From NCBI GenBank assembly GCA_030077755.1, contig JAQJZZ010000008.1, forward strand, positions 2,852,001-2,916,000: a stretch of DNA of 64,000 nucleotides, in the 5' to 3' direction. Position 1 is the first letter of the stretch; each line of letters opens with the position of its first letter. The stretch is from Filosporella fistucella (taxonomy: Eukaryota; Ascomycota; Leotiomycetes; Helotiales). Below, piece after piece: positions 11,560-20,845 of the stretch. Position numbers and translations under genes: made by a program. The notes below the pieces were generated by a model. That model was not told the DNA's origin. It worked only from the letters and a program-made list of their open reading frames with translations, and ran no database searches.

Positions 11560-12286
11560 CGAATCATCAGGTATACCTTGGATATGTTTGACGGTACTTG
11601 TGGAGCGTCTCGAGAGTGGGGAAGTGATCCTTGATCAGATCTCCGAGAGATCGTGATTCCAGAAGAAGCAGAGAACTATTGAAGAAGAATTAGAGAATGG
11701 ATACTGAAGACTTAATATAAAACTGAGCGTATAAGAAACTTTAAACATGATGCATTCTCGTATTGCCGACTGTTTGGCTTTGGATCGGAGTCCGCGTATT
11801 GGGTCGCCTGCGAAGGGATGCGAGTATACCATAAAAGAGAGTTTGGTTGCATGGATGGAGAATCAGCCTTATAAACTCAAAATCCGGGGATGAGGTCTGA
11901 GACCCACACATGACTCGTTTCCGACAATAACACATGTGGAAAACATGGTATATCATCAGAAAGCAATCACAGAACTGTAAGTCACCTTTTGATCGTCGCT
12001 TTGCAGTTATTGCAGTTGCGAATAAGTAAAGTACCAAGAATGAGGTAAATCAGGACGGCATTCGAAAAGATGTAAAGACAGTTGAGATGGGGGGAAAGCG
12101 ACACATCCCGTTTCACCCATGTTTCGAAAAGACCAGAGCAATTCACAAAAGCCAGATTGCAGTCAATAGTTGTCAAGTTTTCGAAAAGCCATGCATTAGT
12201 GCGTTTAATGAGCTAGATCTAATAGTTCTATCCCATTCGTACGTTCAAGAGATTACCCTGACTATCGAAATGCTGGTATCGGGCTT
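11560..12286. other. Intergenic, no supported gene
   Basis: Presumed promoter of the rhodopsin-domain gene on one side and the 3' flank of the minus-strand gene at 12287 on the other. Only short frames, none convincing. Confidence 0.4.
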
Positions 12287-13180
12287 CTAATTGATTCTGG
12301 AGGCGTTCACGACTTTAAACAAAGGACCTCCCACACTGTCAGAGCCTACCACAGTTACTTCTCCTCTGCTTAAAAATTCATTGAAAAGGCTTGCGGCTTG
12401 GTCTCGGTCTTTGAAGCAATTGTTCCTCATGAAATCTTCCCACGTGAACATTTCCCCAAGTCTTGGAAATTCACACTCTCCGTCTGCGTATCCCCTATTG
12501 TGGCAGAACAAAGGGTTGCCACCGAGTCGAGTGCTTGGCGGTTCAAGACCTTTGAATCTTGAAACGGGAATAGAATTTTCTTCAATGCAACGTAGAAGAC
12601 GTACCAAGCCAGAAATTCCTAGTGGGTACGTGTAATCTCGAGGATAATAATTGTCATGAATCGAGTTCATCGAGGGTCTTGGCTCTGGCGGAGGAAAAGT
12701 GACTGGTCTCGGCAGTCGATCAATCTGGTCAAACGGAAGGAAATCTGATCCGAGTCTACTTGGATAATAAGTATAAAGTGGCTCCTCATAGATTTTTGTT
12801 TTTGGAAGGGGAAACGAGGAGAGCGGATAGATGTTCTCTCCAAAAGATACCCCCGAGGAATCAGAGTCACCGTGATGCAAACAGCACATGTGATTCTTTG
12901 AATAATGTCTGCCCTGCCAGTCATTTTCCTCTCTTGTTCGACCTCCTTCTGTAAATTGCGTTGTAGTTTCCCCGATTCTGGGAGTGGAATTTGACTGGTA
13001 TTGGTTGACATCGAATTTCATGCAAGCCTCGTGGCCTTCCTCGTCACGGGGGGCTGAAGTTGTAGCCTTGGAGCTCTCTCCAGCTTTGATGGTCGAGTAC
13101 ATGTTTGAAGTTGAATAGCTTATAGTTGAGTTTGAGTTTATCTTGTTATGAAGCTTGAGTTGGTATGAGGTTTCTTGCAA
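12287..13180 (-). CDS. Family member A: disordered N-terminus plus C-terminal module, 297 aa
   Basis: Not a known family to me. The first 190 or so residues are polar and of low order (Ser/Thr-rich, then Pro-rich with RPVTFPPPEPRPS). A Cys/His patch (CMKF, then HMCCLHHGDSD) lies in the middle. The C-terminal 55 residues, MFTWEDFMRNNCFKDRDQAA then LFNEFLSRGEVTVV, match loosely the helix-helix-hairpin pattern shared by genes at 13804, 15125, 38363, 46136 and 47663. The match is the weakest of the six because the final D-x-x-W-like strand is not clear (GGPLFKVVNAS). The first ATG (13180) lies 63 bp after the TATA-like CTATTTAAG; a second ATG at 13102 is also possible. Same strand and spacing as the next two genes, suggesting tandem duplication. 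Confidence 0.68.
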   Translation of the reverse strand: MQETSYQLKLHNKINSNSTISYSTSNMYSTIKAGESSKATTSAPRDEEGHEACMKFDVNQYQSNSTPRIGETTTQFTEGGRTREENDWQGRHYSKNHMCCLHHGDSDSSGVSFGENIYPLSSFPLPKTKIYEEPLYTYYPSRLGSDFLPFDQIDRLPRPVTFPPPEPRPSMNSIHDNYYPRDYTYPLGISGLVRLLRCIEENSIPVSRFKGLEPPSTRLGGNPLFCHNRGYADGECEFPRLGEMFTWEDFMRNNCFKDRDQAASLFNEFLSRGEVTVVGSDSVGGPLFKVVNASRIN

Positions 13181-13242
13181 ATGTAGTAAAGAAGATGAAA
13201 TTGATACTGGAGAAAATCCACAATAGCAGGATGGGTCCGTTT

Positions 13243-13251
13243 CTTAAATAG
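13243..13251 (-). promoter_or_regulatory. CTATTTAAG TATA-like element of family member A
   Basis: The minus strand reads CTATTTAAG, 63 bp before the first ATG of the 12287 gene. The same nine bases lie upstream of four other members of the family. Position suits a TATA box with a start site some 30 bp downstream (inference). Confidence 0.55.
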
Positions 13252-13803
13252 AGAAATGGTGGTCCCAAACTTCGCAACTGAATGAAAAGGAAAATCTTGA
13301 ATCTGCTACTTCCAGACATCATGAATGTCTTCTATAGTATTTGTAGTTATAGAATGCGAATGGCTCACTTGGGATCGAATCCAAAGAGCTGAATCAATGA
13401 ACACGTCGTAGAAGTCGATCTCGGCATGAAAAGATGTCATTCATTCAAACCATCGCAAAAATGCATCAATTCGTATGATTTGCAAGATTTACTTACCACA
13501 AGTATAGCAATCTTTTCATGATCAACTAACATCACCCTGTACGCGATTCGGGAAAGAGGCTCATTCAGGATTCTAGTCAATTTTCTTGATATTATCTCAC
13601 CTCAAATCTGGAGCTGCATGCAGGCAATCACAGTCTATCAGTTTATTGAGAGGGATTGCATCTCACTATGCTAACTTTCAAGAAAGTCATGTATTAGACT
13701 ATCAGATCGCCCTTCTCACGAGGACGAACTCGAATTTCTTCCCCTAACCAGGAAACCTAGCATCATTTACCCTCAGTGCGGGTCCAGTACCGACGAAATG
13801 CTT
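13252..13803. other. Intergenic between family members A and B
   Basis: About 550 bp, AT-rich, with no gene seen. It should hold the upstream control region of A and the 3' flank of B. Confidence 0.4.
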
Positions 13804-14526
13804 TCAAAGAACACCGATCCTTTTCAGTCTATCCTCAAAGTCACCGTACAAGAGGAAATTCTTGTCATCTATCCGCTCAATCACATTCCACTGGTGCAGG
13901 GCAGGTAGAAAATCTACCAGATCAAGGAATGGGAGTATTGGTTTCAACATCTGGACCACCCGATCCGAATCTAGGACTAGATCTTGCTTCCCACGTATCC
14001 CCTGAGATGATACAATCTCGTCGAGCCTCTCCTCCCAGTCGCGGTTCACATGAACGGCCTTTGGACTAAGGTACTCGATAATTCCTCTTCCACGTAAGGC
14101 GGCATACATCTCTCGCGCAACTGGCACCGTCAGATTTCGACCTCGGCTTGCGCTTACGGCTTTCAATAACCCCTCCTCAGTCGTAACGATCTCTGGTGCA
14201 TTATGAGTTGCCTGTGGTAAATTGGCCAGCCGTGGTCTGGCACGGGCACCTTGCACGTTGCTTGGATAGTAATTTCTGTCTGAAGGTAGACGTGGGCTGG
14301 AGTATATTCCAGGATACATAAATCCTCTACCATTACCCCCATGTGCATTTGGTTCAGGGGGTGATTTTCTCTCGTAGGATCGCAAGCGGCCATCGGGATG
14401 TCTTGGTGGGGGAGGTGATGGACGCCTTTGGCTGGAGCCAGTGGAAGTATATCGTCCTGGAAAATATGGCATTTGCCCTGGATAGGCGGAACTTGGGTAT
14501 GGTACGCCGGTGAAGTGAGGATTCAT
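13804..14526 (-). CDS. Family member B: Pro/Tyr/Gly-rich N-terminus and two tandem modules, 240 aa
   Basis: I chose the ATG at 14526 (MNPHFTGVPYPSS). The longer frame starting at 14655 would begin only about 20 bp after the TATA-like element and would translate an 18-bp A-run as lysines. Residues 1-100 are Pro/Ser/Tyr/Gly/Arg-rich and disordered. Two modules of about 50 residues follow. The first contains MYAALRGRGIIEYL then AVHVNRDWEERLDEIV. The second contains DRVVQMLKPILPFL, FLPALHQWNVIERI then NFLLYGDFEDRLKRIG. Both show two helices, a short turn, and a strand ending in a polar-D/E-aromatic pattern, like the single module of the related genes. The function is unknown; a winged-helix-like fold is only a guess from the helix/hairpin order. 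Confidence 0.75.
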   Translation of the reverse strand: MNPHFTGVPYPSSAYPGQMPYFPGRYTSTGSSQRRPSPPPPRHPDGRLRSYERKSPPEPNAHGGNGRGFMYPGIYSSPRLPSDRNYYPSNVQGARARPRLANLPQATHNAPEIVTTEEGLLKAVSASRGRNLTVPVAREMYAALRGRGIIEYLSPKAVHVNRDWEERLDEIVSSQGIRGKQDLVLDSDRVVQMLKPILPFLDLVDFLPALHQWNVIERIDDKNFLLYGDFEDRLKRIGVL

Positions 14527-14548
14527 CGTGGCGAATTTGATTAGTTTT

Positions 14549-14566
14549 TTTTTTTTTTTTTTTAGA
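14549..14566 (-). repeat. Poly(A) tract in the 5' leader of member B
   Basis: About 18 consecutive T on the plus strand, so an A-run in the transcript about 25-40 bases before the chosen start codon. Such A-runs are common in fungal 5' leaders and argue against translation of this segment. Ends are accurate to a few bases. Confidence 0.7.
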
Positions 14567-14667
14567 TCTATTGCTTCTGTATTTGAAGTAGTCTTTTTGA
14601 TATTGGGATCTTGAGCCGAGAAGAAAGTGGAAGGGTGATGTTGATGAAAGAACAATTTGAAGGGAAT

Positions 14668-14685
14668 CTCGTTGGCTTAAATAGA
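14668..14685 (-). promoter_or_regulatory. Shared 18-bp promoter block with CTATTTAAG (member B)
   Basis: Eighteen bases, including the minus-strand CTATTTAAG (14676-14684) and the adjoining CCAACGAG, are identical to 16005-16022 upstream of member C. The position about 150 bp before the start codon of B suits a core promoter. That the two genes are expressed together is inferred. Confidence 0.6.
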
Positions 14686-15124
14686 AAAAAGGAGATTACG
14701 CTCCCTCGATATCTCCTGCCATAATCCGAATAATGAAAGCAGTACTTGGATTCATTGCTAAGATTTGACGTTGAGATAATCACGAGTCTCCAAAGCCCAT
14801 AGAGGCAAAACATTTCGATTGTACCTGCTGCTAGCAAATTCCGATCATGTTGACAAGTTGCTTCTCTGAGTATCATAAGTGTGAATACCATGACTATCCT
14901 GAAAGATGAACGTATTTTCAAGCGTCAGCTTAGTTGTGAACGGGTCTGCAAAAGTTTACATAGTACCTGGCCAGCCATCACAATCAGCAATTATTCATTG
15001 TTAAAAAGTCATGCATTCAACTAACTGGATCAACTTCCTCCAAAAAAGGCAATTACCTTTATTTGATCCCAAAATCATACTCCCCAGTCAGATACCTCCA
15101 GATGAAAACGGATATCACATGTCT
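14686..15124. other. Intergenic between family members B and C
   Basis: Upstream region of B and 3' flank of C. No gene seen; short frames in the 14568-14921 area overlap the B promoter and are taken as chance. Confidence 0.4.
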
Positions 15125-15835
15125 CTATCCCAGAAGCGGACCATCACGTATCTCCTGCTTCCATCTTTCCCGGTCCACTATAACCCAGTCGTGATCCGGC
15201 TGCAAGTGAAGGATCCCTTTCATAGCCATATGATTAAAGTAATGTCCCGGGGCTTCAGCTCCCTTCTCGGCGAAAAACTTGAGCAGCGCTTGGCGGCGTA
15301 CTATGGGATAGGGATGCAAATCCGTCTGCGGTGGACTGTTTTCAGCGAAATCTAAGAGGTCTTTTAAGTCTTTATCGACCGGGTTTGGTTGAGGTGGTGG
15401 TGGACGGTGATTATGATAATTATTGTCATATGCTGGACTGTTGTATGGAGCAGCCTGGGATCCGTATGGAGGGGGGTAGCCTGGCTGTTGAGAGCCTCCT
15501 TGTTGTGGCCAACTTCCTTGTTGATAACCTCCTGGCCGTTGATAAACCCCCTGCTGTGGCCAACCTCCTTGCTGATACCCTCCTTGTGGAGGCCCTCCTA
15601 GTTGATAGCCTCCTTGCGGGGGATAATTTGGTGCGGGTGGACCTTGAAATGGCTGAGGATTCGTGTAGGAAGGTGGATTGCCTGGCATTTGCCGTGGATA
15701 CGAAGTATTTGGATAAGACGGTCGAGGATTTTGACCTTGGGAGTTCTTCCTAGAGGTGTTTATTGAGAGGTTGAGCTGCGGGCGGGTCGAGCGTGGCACA
15801 TAGAGCGGTGGCTCCATGGGGAGCATCGGCATCAC
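15125..15835 (-). CDS. Family member C: prion-like QGGYQ repeats plus C-terminal module, 236 aa
   Basis: The N-terminal two thirds are rich in P, Q, G, Y, N and S. Residues about 75-125 contain imperfect repeats, PQGGYQLGG, PQGGYQQGG, PGGYQQGSWPQ, resembling the PQGGYQQYN repeats in the prion domain of yeast Sup35. The C-terminal 70 residues form the module shared with the neighbouring genes: PYPIVRRQALLKFFAEKG, YFNHMAMKGILHL, then DWVIVDRERWKQEI. Low-complexity domains of this type can form assemblies (known for Sup35-like composition); whether this one does is unknown. The first ATG is at 15835, with a second Met next to it. The CTATTTAAG element lies 178 bp upstream, which leaves room for a leader of about 150 bases. 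Confidence 0.75.
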   Translation of the reverse strand: MMPMLPMEPPLYVPRSTRPQLNLSINTSRKNSQGQNPRPSYPNTSYPRQMPGNPPSYTNPQPFQGPPAPNYPPQGGYQLGGPPQGGYQQGGWPQQGVYQRPGGYQQGSWPQQGGSQQPGYPPPYGSQAAPYNSPAYDNNYHNHRPPPPQPNPVDKDLKDLLDFAENSPPQTDLHPYPIVRRQALLKFFAEKGAEAPGHYFNHMAMKGILHLQPDHDWVIVDRERWKQEIRDGPLLG

Positions 15836-16004
15836 CGTCAGAGGGTAGTAACGACGTGGATAGCCTAATATCTTGAGTTTGGTTTGATCAGTGCTTTGTT
15901 GCTATGGTTAGCAGTTTTTGTTTCTTGAAATTGTGTATTAGGTGTCGAAAGTATGAGGAATTGAAAAGTTGATGGTGATGGAAAAAAGCCATCTAGGGCG
16001 GAAC

Positions 16005-16022
16005 CTCGTTGGCTTAAATAGA
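16005..16022 (-). promoter_or_regulatory. Shared 18-bp promoter block with CTATTTAAG (member C)
   Basis: Identical over 18 bases to 14668-14685. The TATA-like core on the minus strand is 16013-16021. Immediately outside the block the two promoters differ, so the identity is not just a very recent duplication of the whole upstream region. Confidence 0.6.
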
Positions 16023-17880
16023 CGATGAGAGTCTGCACCCCTATTTGCGCCATTCATCAGTGAAAAGACTTATCGCTGACGTGATTGCGTTTTTATAATT
16101 CGAATAATAGAAATGTTCGTCTTGATCTAGAGTCTGGGGATCCCGATGCTCCTCGATGTATTCTGAAAGCATACTGGCAATTTTCGGTTCATTAATTCAC
16201 GGCGTCACTATTGATGAGTCCGCTCGTGAAACATCAACTTGAAAGGCTGCAACGTCACTGAAAACAACATTTCGAATAAGGGGAGGTGCAGATATAGACT
16301 ACATGAAATCGATTCAGACAAATGGACCGATAGTTGGAACTGATCTAGCTAATTGCCATCATAGCTTCAATCGTGTCCAAGTACTGTACAAAGTACATGA
16401 AAGATTTTGACGAATCTCGATTTTTACTGAAAAAAATGCATATATCACACAATTTCAAGATGGTCAAATGATAATACAAGAATACTAATGACAAAAAGCA
16501 AGAGATTAGGATTATACCTGGGCTACCAGATTTACATGCATCCCGTTGCATGATTGTTGGCAGTGCGGATATTTGGATGCGAGACACCAGCAGGCAAACG
16601 ACCCCATATTTTCGAAAACCTTATCTAACAAAGAAAAAGCTAAAGGCTTCACCATGTGCCAGTGACCTAAAGTCTAAGTCAATCTCCATATCCACCTATG
16701 GTCAGATTTGGCCGACCTTACCCTGCCGACCTTCACCAGGAACTCCTCAAATCATCTCTAGCGGCACATATCCCCAACCCAGACCCAAGCCTTGAATTCC
16801 AGATGCCCAACACTTCTCCTGAACAAGTATCTGAAAATCTGAATGTACTATCTCATATTTCCCAGCCTTCAAGGCACGAATAGAGCCTTCCTTAAAGAAG
16901 GCACGTACCTCGTTTGTCTGCCACCGGTCCAGGAATATGACAAAGATACTGAGGAGTCCAGCAAGATGCATGAAAGGATTTTCCTTAAGAAATGGCTTGT
17001 CTTAATTCGATTGTTTGGAGCCAATATCCGTCGAACAGAATATGGGTCAAGACGAACCATTCTAAAAGCTCCACCTAGAAGATTTTCACTTCAACTGGGG
17101 ACGTGGCGCACTGTTTACAAGCGCCTTGAGTTTTTGAGCTGTATAAGCGGATTTTGAGGTAGCTGAGGTAAACCACGGGGAATTATGCCACCATCGTGTC
17201 CAGCAGGAACGCCCACAGCTTGTGAGAATGCACTTCCATTATGGATCTCATCCTAAAAGCCCCGAATCTATCCCTCCGAAAGACCATCACCATATGACAT
17301 TCTGGATTCCTCATCCGATGTTGGTAACTGACTTCAATCCCTTCTAGCTGAGCGTGAGGTTATCACTTAGATCCCCAAAATTATCGTTGTGTAATGTTAC
17401 GAAGCATTGACCTTTTGACCAATTAAAATGTTCATGGTGTAGACACAAGTAAGGAAGGGAAAAGGCGCTTGTAATTGGGTATGAAACTGTAAAGGAGATA
17501 TCGTGAATGGTTTGGGGATTAATTCCCACCATAGAGTCATGAGTATTGTATGCAGCAAAGTTGCTCTGCCATAATTAAATGGGAAGGATGCAGAGAATAA
17601 ATCAAGCATTTGAGACAAAGAGACGGTCGGAGAACGCGGCTCTTCACTTGAAGATGTATCAATGAGAGTTGAGTCGTCCCAGAAATTAAGTTCAAATTTT
17701 CACATACGAAACGAAAAAGATTGCAGAGGGGGTAGAACGAAGGATCAGATAGCTCGACGATACTAAGATGTGTCACACAGACTAGATTATATTCATTCAC
17801 GACGATTATTAATCTACTCTCCACCATCACTGCCCCCTTCGTGACCCAGTTCGCGCAGTTCCTCTTCCCCTGACCGCGAT
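16023..17880. other. 1.9 kb without a supported gene
   Basis: Several frames of 60-118 codons on both strands, none with a known motif or splice structure. Frames at 16550-17157 on the plus strand overlap each other and look like chance or decayed coding sequence. The right-hand end holds the 3' flank of the AA9 gene. Confidence 0.4.
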
Positions 17881-18700
17881 CTAACCAGTCCACACAGGTG
17901 GGCCAGGTGTAACATAATTCATCTGTGGCGAGCTATAACTCCACATCAACCCCGGGTCCGTAGGTTTATACATACCCGGGATCGCAACCAGTGGTCCTGG
18001 CGTTCCATTCCCGCCACCTGTAACATTGATCTGTGCACATGAAAGGTAGATTTGGGCACCACCGACAGACTGCGCCTGATGGAGCGCTATGCTTTCGACG
18101 CGGAGAATGTATTTCCCGTTGGGGATGTTCTTGGGCATTGTGAAGGAGACGCTTGTTGCTCCTGGAAAGGAGGTTAGATATGAGGCAGTAGGTAATATAG
18201 AGAGGGATAGTGTACCATAAGTAGGCCAAGTAGTACTCGAGGAAGTAAGAGCTTTTCCTGTGATGACTGCGCTGATAGACCCAGCCTTGAACCACACATT
18301 GCCATCCGCTGCCCACTTAGTGACGTCCTGTCCGTCTGGTACTCTCGCCATATAAAATTGAACCGGACCGAAATGGCTGACCGAAGCAGCAGCCTGGAAG
18401 CCGACGATATCGCCCGCAACAACATCGCCAACTTGCGGAGCAGTGGTACCTTGGTAGCAGCGGAAATCAGGGCTGGTTACGGCACCTGCGCCTGCCAACC
18501 CGGCGTTGCCTTGAACATTTACAAGCGCCGTGCGGCGAACTGTGGACCAGTCTGCTGTATCCATCTTTCCATTGATGATCAGTCTTGGAAAGTGATCTGG
18601 GTATTTGTATTAGCCTCAGCTTCTGGTTTAGGATATAAGGGGGCACACAGTGAGCCTGGGCAGCGGCTGCCATGAGGAACAGAGAAGAGAGGAAATGCAT
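17881..18700 (-). CDS. AA9 lytic polysaccharide monooxygenase (GH61-type), secreted
   Basis: A copper enzyme that would oxidatively cleave cellulose or hemicellulose outside the cell. Exons: 18700-18649, 18596-18216, 18161-17881 (introns 52 and 54 bp), giving 237 aa. The second intron keeps the frame open but interrupts an otherwise normal TYG/ATSVSF join. The signal peptide is MHFLSSLFLMAAAAQA, and cleavage exposes His17 as the N-terminal copper ligand (HYHFPRLIING). The second ligand is the His in SVSHFGPVQFY (residue 92). The third site is the Q-x-Y pattern of GGAQIYLSCAQINV. FTMPKNIPNGKYILRVESIALH is the usual core. No CBM1 or linker follows PVWTG, so it is a single-domain form. Regulation is unknown. 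Confidence 0.92.
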
Positions 18701-19053
18701 ATTGAACACTGTTGATACAGAGCTGAGAGGGTAAGAAGGGAAGAAGGCAAGGTTGGCAATGAACAGAAAGAACGAGGATTGCAAGTTCAAATACTCTCTC
18801 AAGCAATAGTGCAAGACTTGTACTTAGCGAAACAAAATGGTAAAGCATAGATTAAAACATATTAACCTTGCTCAATCTACCCCAGATTTTTCATCACGAG
18901 GCGTAAACGGTAGATCGTTTACCGAACTCGAAACGTTGGTCCACGAGAGATACCATTCAGGCTATAGGATAAAACGCCGTTTATACTATATAGCAGAGCG
19001 GCAGATCTAGCTTCTAGAACAGTTTTAGAATGATATCAGTAATACGTCGCGAC
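18701..19053. other. Intergenic
   Basis: Promoter of the AA9 gene and 3' flank of the gene at 19054. Nothing else seen. Confidence 0.4.
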
Positions 19054-19875
19054 TTAGCGATGGAAGACCGCAGCACCCTCAACCCAATTTTTGTCCCTCA
19101 CGCAATACCAACTATCAGTCTCACTCGAGTTCTCTTGGCCCGTAGCACTCTGATCAATACTTCCGTACAAACTCCACCCATACCTCTCCAGACACTCCAG
19201 TAACCTCAATAGTAGTAGCCTGGTATTCATGGTCTCCTCCCCACTAGCTCTCCATGGATACCCATTCAGCTTAAATTCCCAAGCACCTAGCCTCTGATCC
19301 TTCCATTCCTTATCCTCTTGTAACAAGTGCATACTCATCAACAGACTTTTCACGCCTGCTCTCAGGTCCGGCGGCGCACCAATCAGTCGTATGCGATCCG
19401 ATTGATTGAATGAGATCGAGATCCAATCGCTGTCCGGCGGCGCATGCTGCTGTTTCCTGAAGAACATCGTATCTTTATCCCCAACTTTCTTACTGCAATC
19501 CGTACTCGCGTGTAATATCCATCCAATCTTAAACAAATATGCCAATATCTCTCTCACTAGTATTCTTGACAGGACGGCATCTGAGCTTTGTCCATACCAC
19601 GGATTCCCGTACATTTTGAACTCGTAAGATCCGCCATATCTCTGTTCTTGTTGAATGCCTTTTGTATACGTTTGGCGGATCACGGAGCGAATTCCCTCGA
19701 TGTCGTGCTGAGGGAAAGATAGTAGACGTATACGGTCGCTGCGATGGAGGGAGAGTGATGCGAATGTTGTGCGAAAGGCTTCATATGCTGGAGCAGATTG
19801 TGAGGCATCGAATTTGGGAGGGAGAGAAGGCAGAGCCCCTTTCTCAGACCCTTGATAAGGAGGGTTGAGATTCAT
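19054..19875 (-). CDS. Hypothetical protein with a tandemly duplicated domain, 273 aa
   Basis: Intronless. After a 35-residue leader the protein contains the same ~105-residue unit twice. Unit 1 (about 42-145) has HRSDRIRLLSFPQHD, GGSYEFKMYGNPWYG and EILAYLFKIGWILHASTD. Unit 2 (about 153-262) has NQSDRIRLIGAPPDL, LGAWEFKLNGYPWRASGEE, LLECLERYGWSLYGSIDQS, and then a conserved-looking TDSWYCVRD. The alternating S-D-R-I-R-L, W-E-F-K-L-x-G-x-P-W and Y-G-W-x-L-Y/H-A/G-S blocks show an old internal duplication. I believe related proteins occur widely in filamentous ascomycetes without an assigned role, but I cannot name the family. No signal peptide or membrane segment. Confidence 0.82.
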   Translation of the reverse strand: MNLNPPYQGSEKGALPSLPPKFDASQSAPAYEAFRTTFASLSLHRSDRIRLLSFPQHDIEGIRSVIRQTYTKGIQQEQRYGGSYEFKMYGNPWYGQSSDAVLSRILVREILAYLFKIGWILHASTDCSKKVGDKDTMFFRKQQHAPPDSDWISISFNQSDRIRLIGAPPDLRAGVKSLLMSMHLLQEDKEWKDQRLGAWEFKLNGYPWRASGEETMNTRLLLLRLLECLERYGWSLYGSIDQSATGQENSSETDSWYCVRDKNWVEGAAVFHR

Positions 19876-20845
19876 CTCAGATAAATTTCGATGATCTCGC
19901 GAGGGATAGGTTGGTGTGGTTCTGGAGCTGTATTCGAAATCTGAACGAGGCTATGATGTAGCCTTCGATGACGTTGGAGGGAGGAGGGTCTGAGGGAAAT
20001 TGGCTAAGTCGTGTGAATGGTGACAGCGTATATACGGGCACGATATCTCTCTACGAAATTAAATGATCCTGATCGTGAAGGAAAAGAAAATGGAAATACA
20101 TATACCTTCGCCTACCTGTTAAAATCTGATATCAGACATCGTCTGACCAAGGCTGTGATGAGAGGCTGTGTAATTGATCGCCCACTTTAGCGCAATCCTA
20201 CCATCACCAACATAGAATGCCTGACGGCACAGCAGGCAGCTTCACAAGAACAAGAGAAAATTGGCCAGTAAGAACGTTGTTGCCTTTGGCATAGTCTGAC
20301 TTTACTGCCTCTAATAGATACGCGTATCCCTGAATTCTGAGAGCTGTTCGCAGTATGTGGCGTTGGCATCGACTTGTCAAGCTAATATCGACAGGTATTT
20401 TGCGGATTGGCGCATGCTTGCCGTATTGGCTCATACTTGTCCAGGTCCAAGTCCTGAGTTGTGATTGTGTTGATAATGGTTCGTCGCTAGGACGAGAGAG
20501 CATTGAAGACTGCAAGTTGTTTGCAGCGTTTGCTTGAGAATGCACGTGATACGAAACATTATCTTTCTCACCTCTGTGTCCCATAAGAAATTTCTGCTCC
20601 GAAGTAGAGTAAATTAAGAGAGTATTGTGGTTTCATAAATGAGATACAATAGCACATTTACTGGACTTGAAGCTATATCAAACTCTATTCACATGCATCT
20701 GCTTTGGGATTATTAATGGGGCAAATACTTGCCCTCTCTGTGAATTATCCTGCATCACGTACATTTGGAGACAATAGTTTTATTCTACTTCTCATGTCTA
20801 TCTGGTGTTCTAACCTAATAAACAAGGGGGGCCAATTCCTGCCAC
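19876..20845. other. Intergenic, no supported gene
   Basis: About 1 kb. A 126-codon minus-strand frame (20204-20584) has no recognisable features and is taken as chance. Confidence 0.4.
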
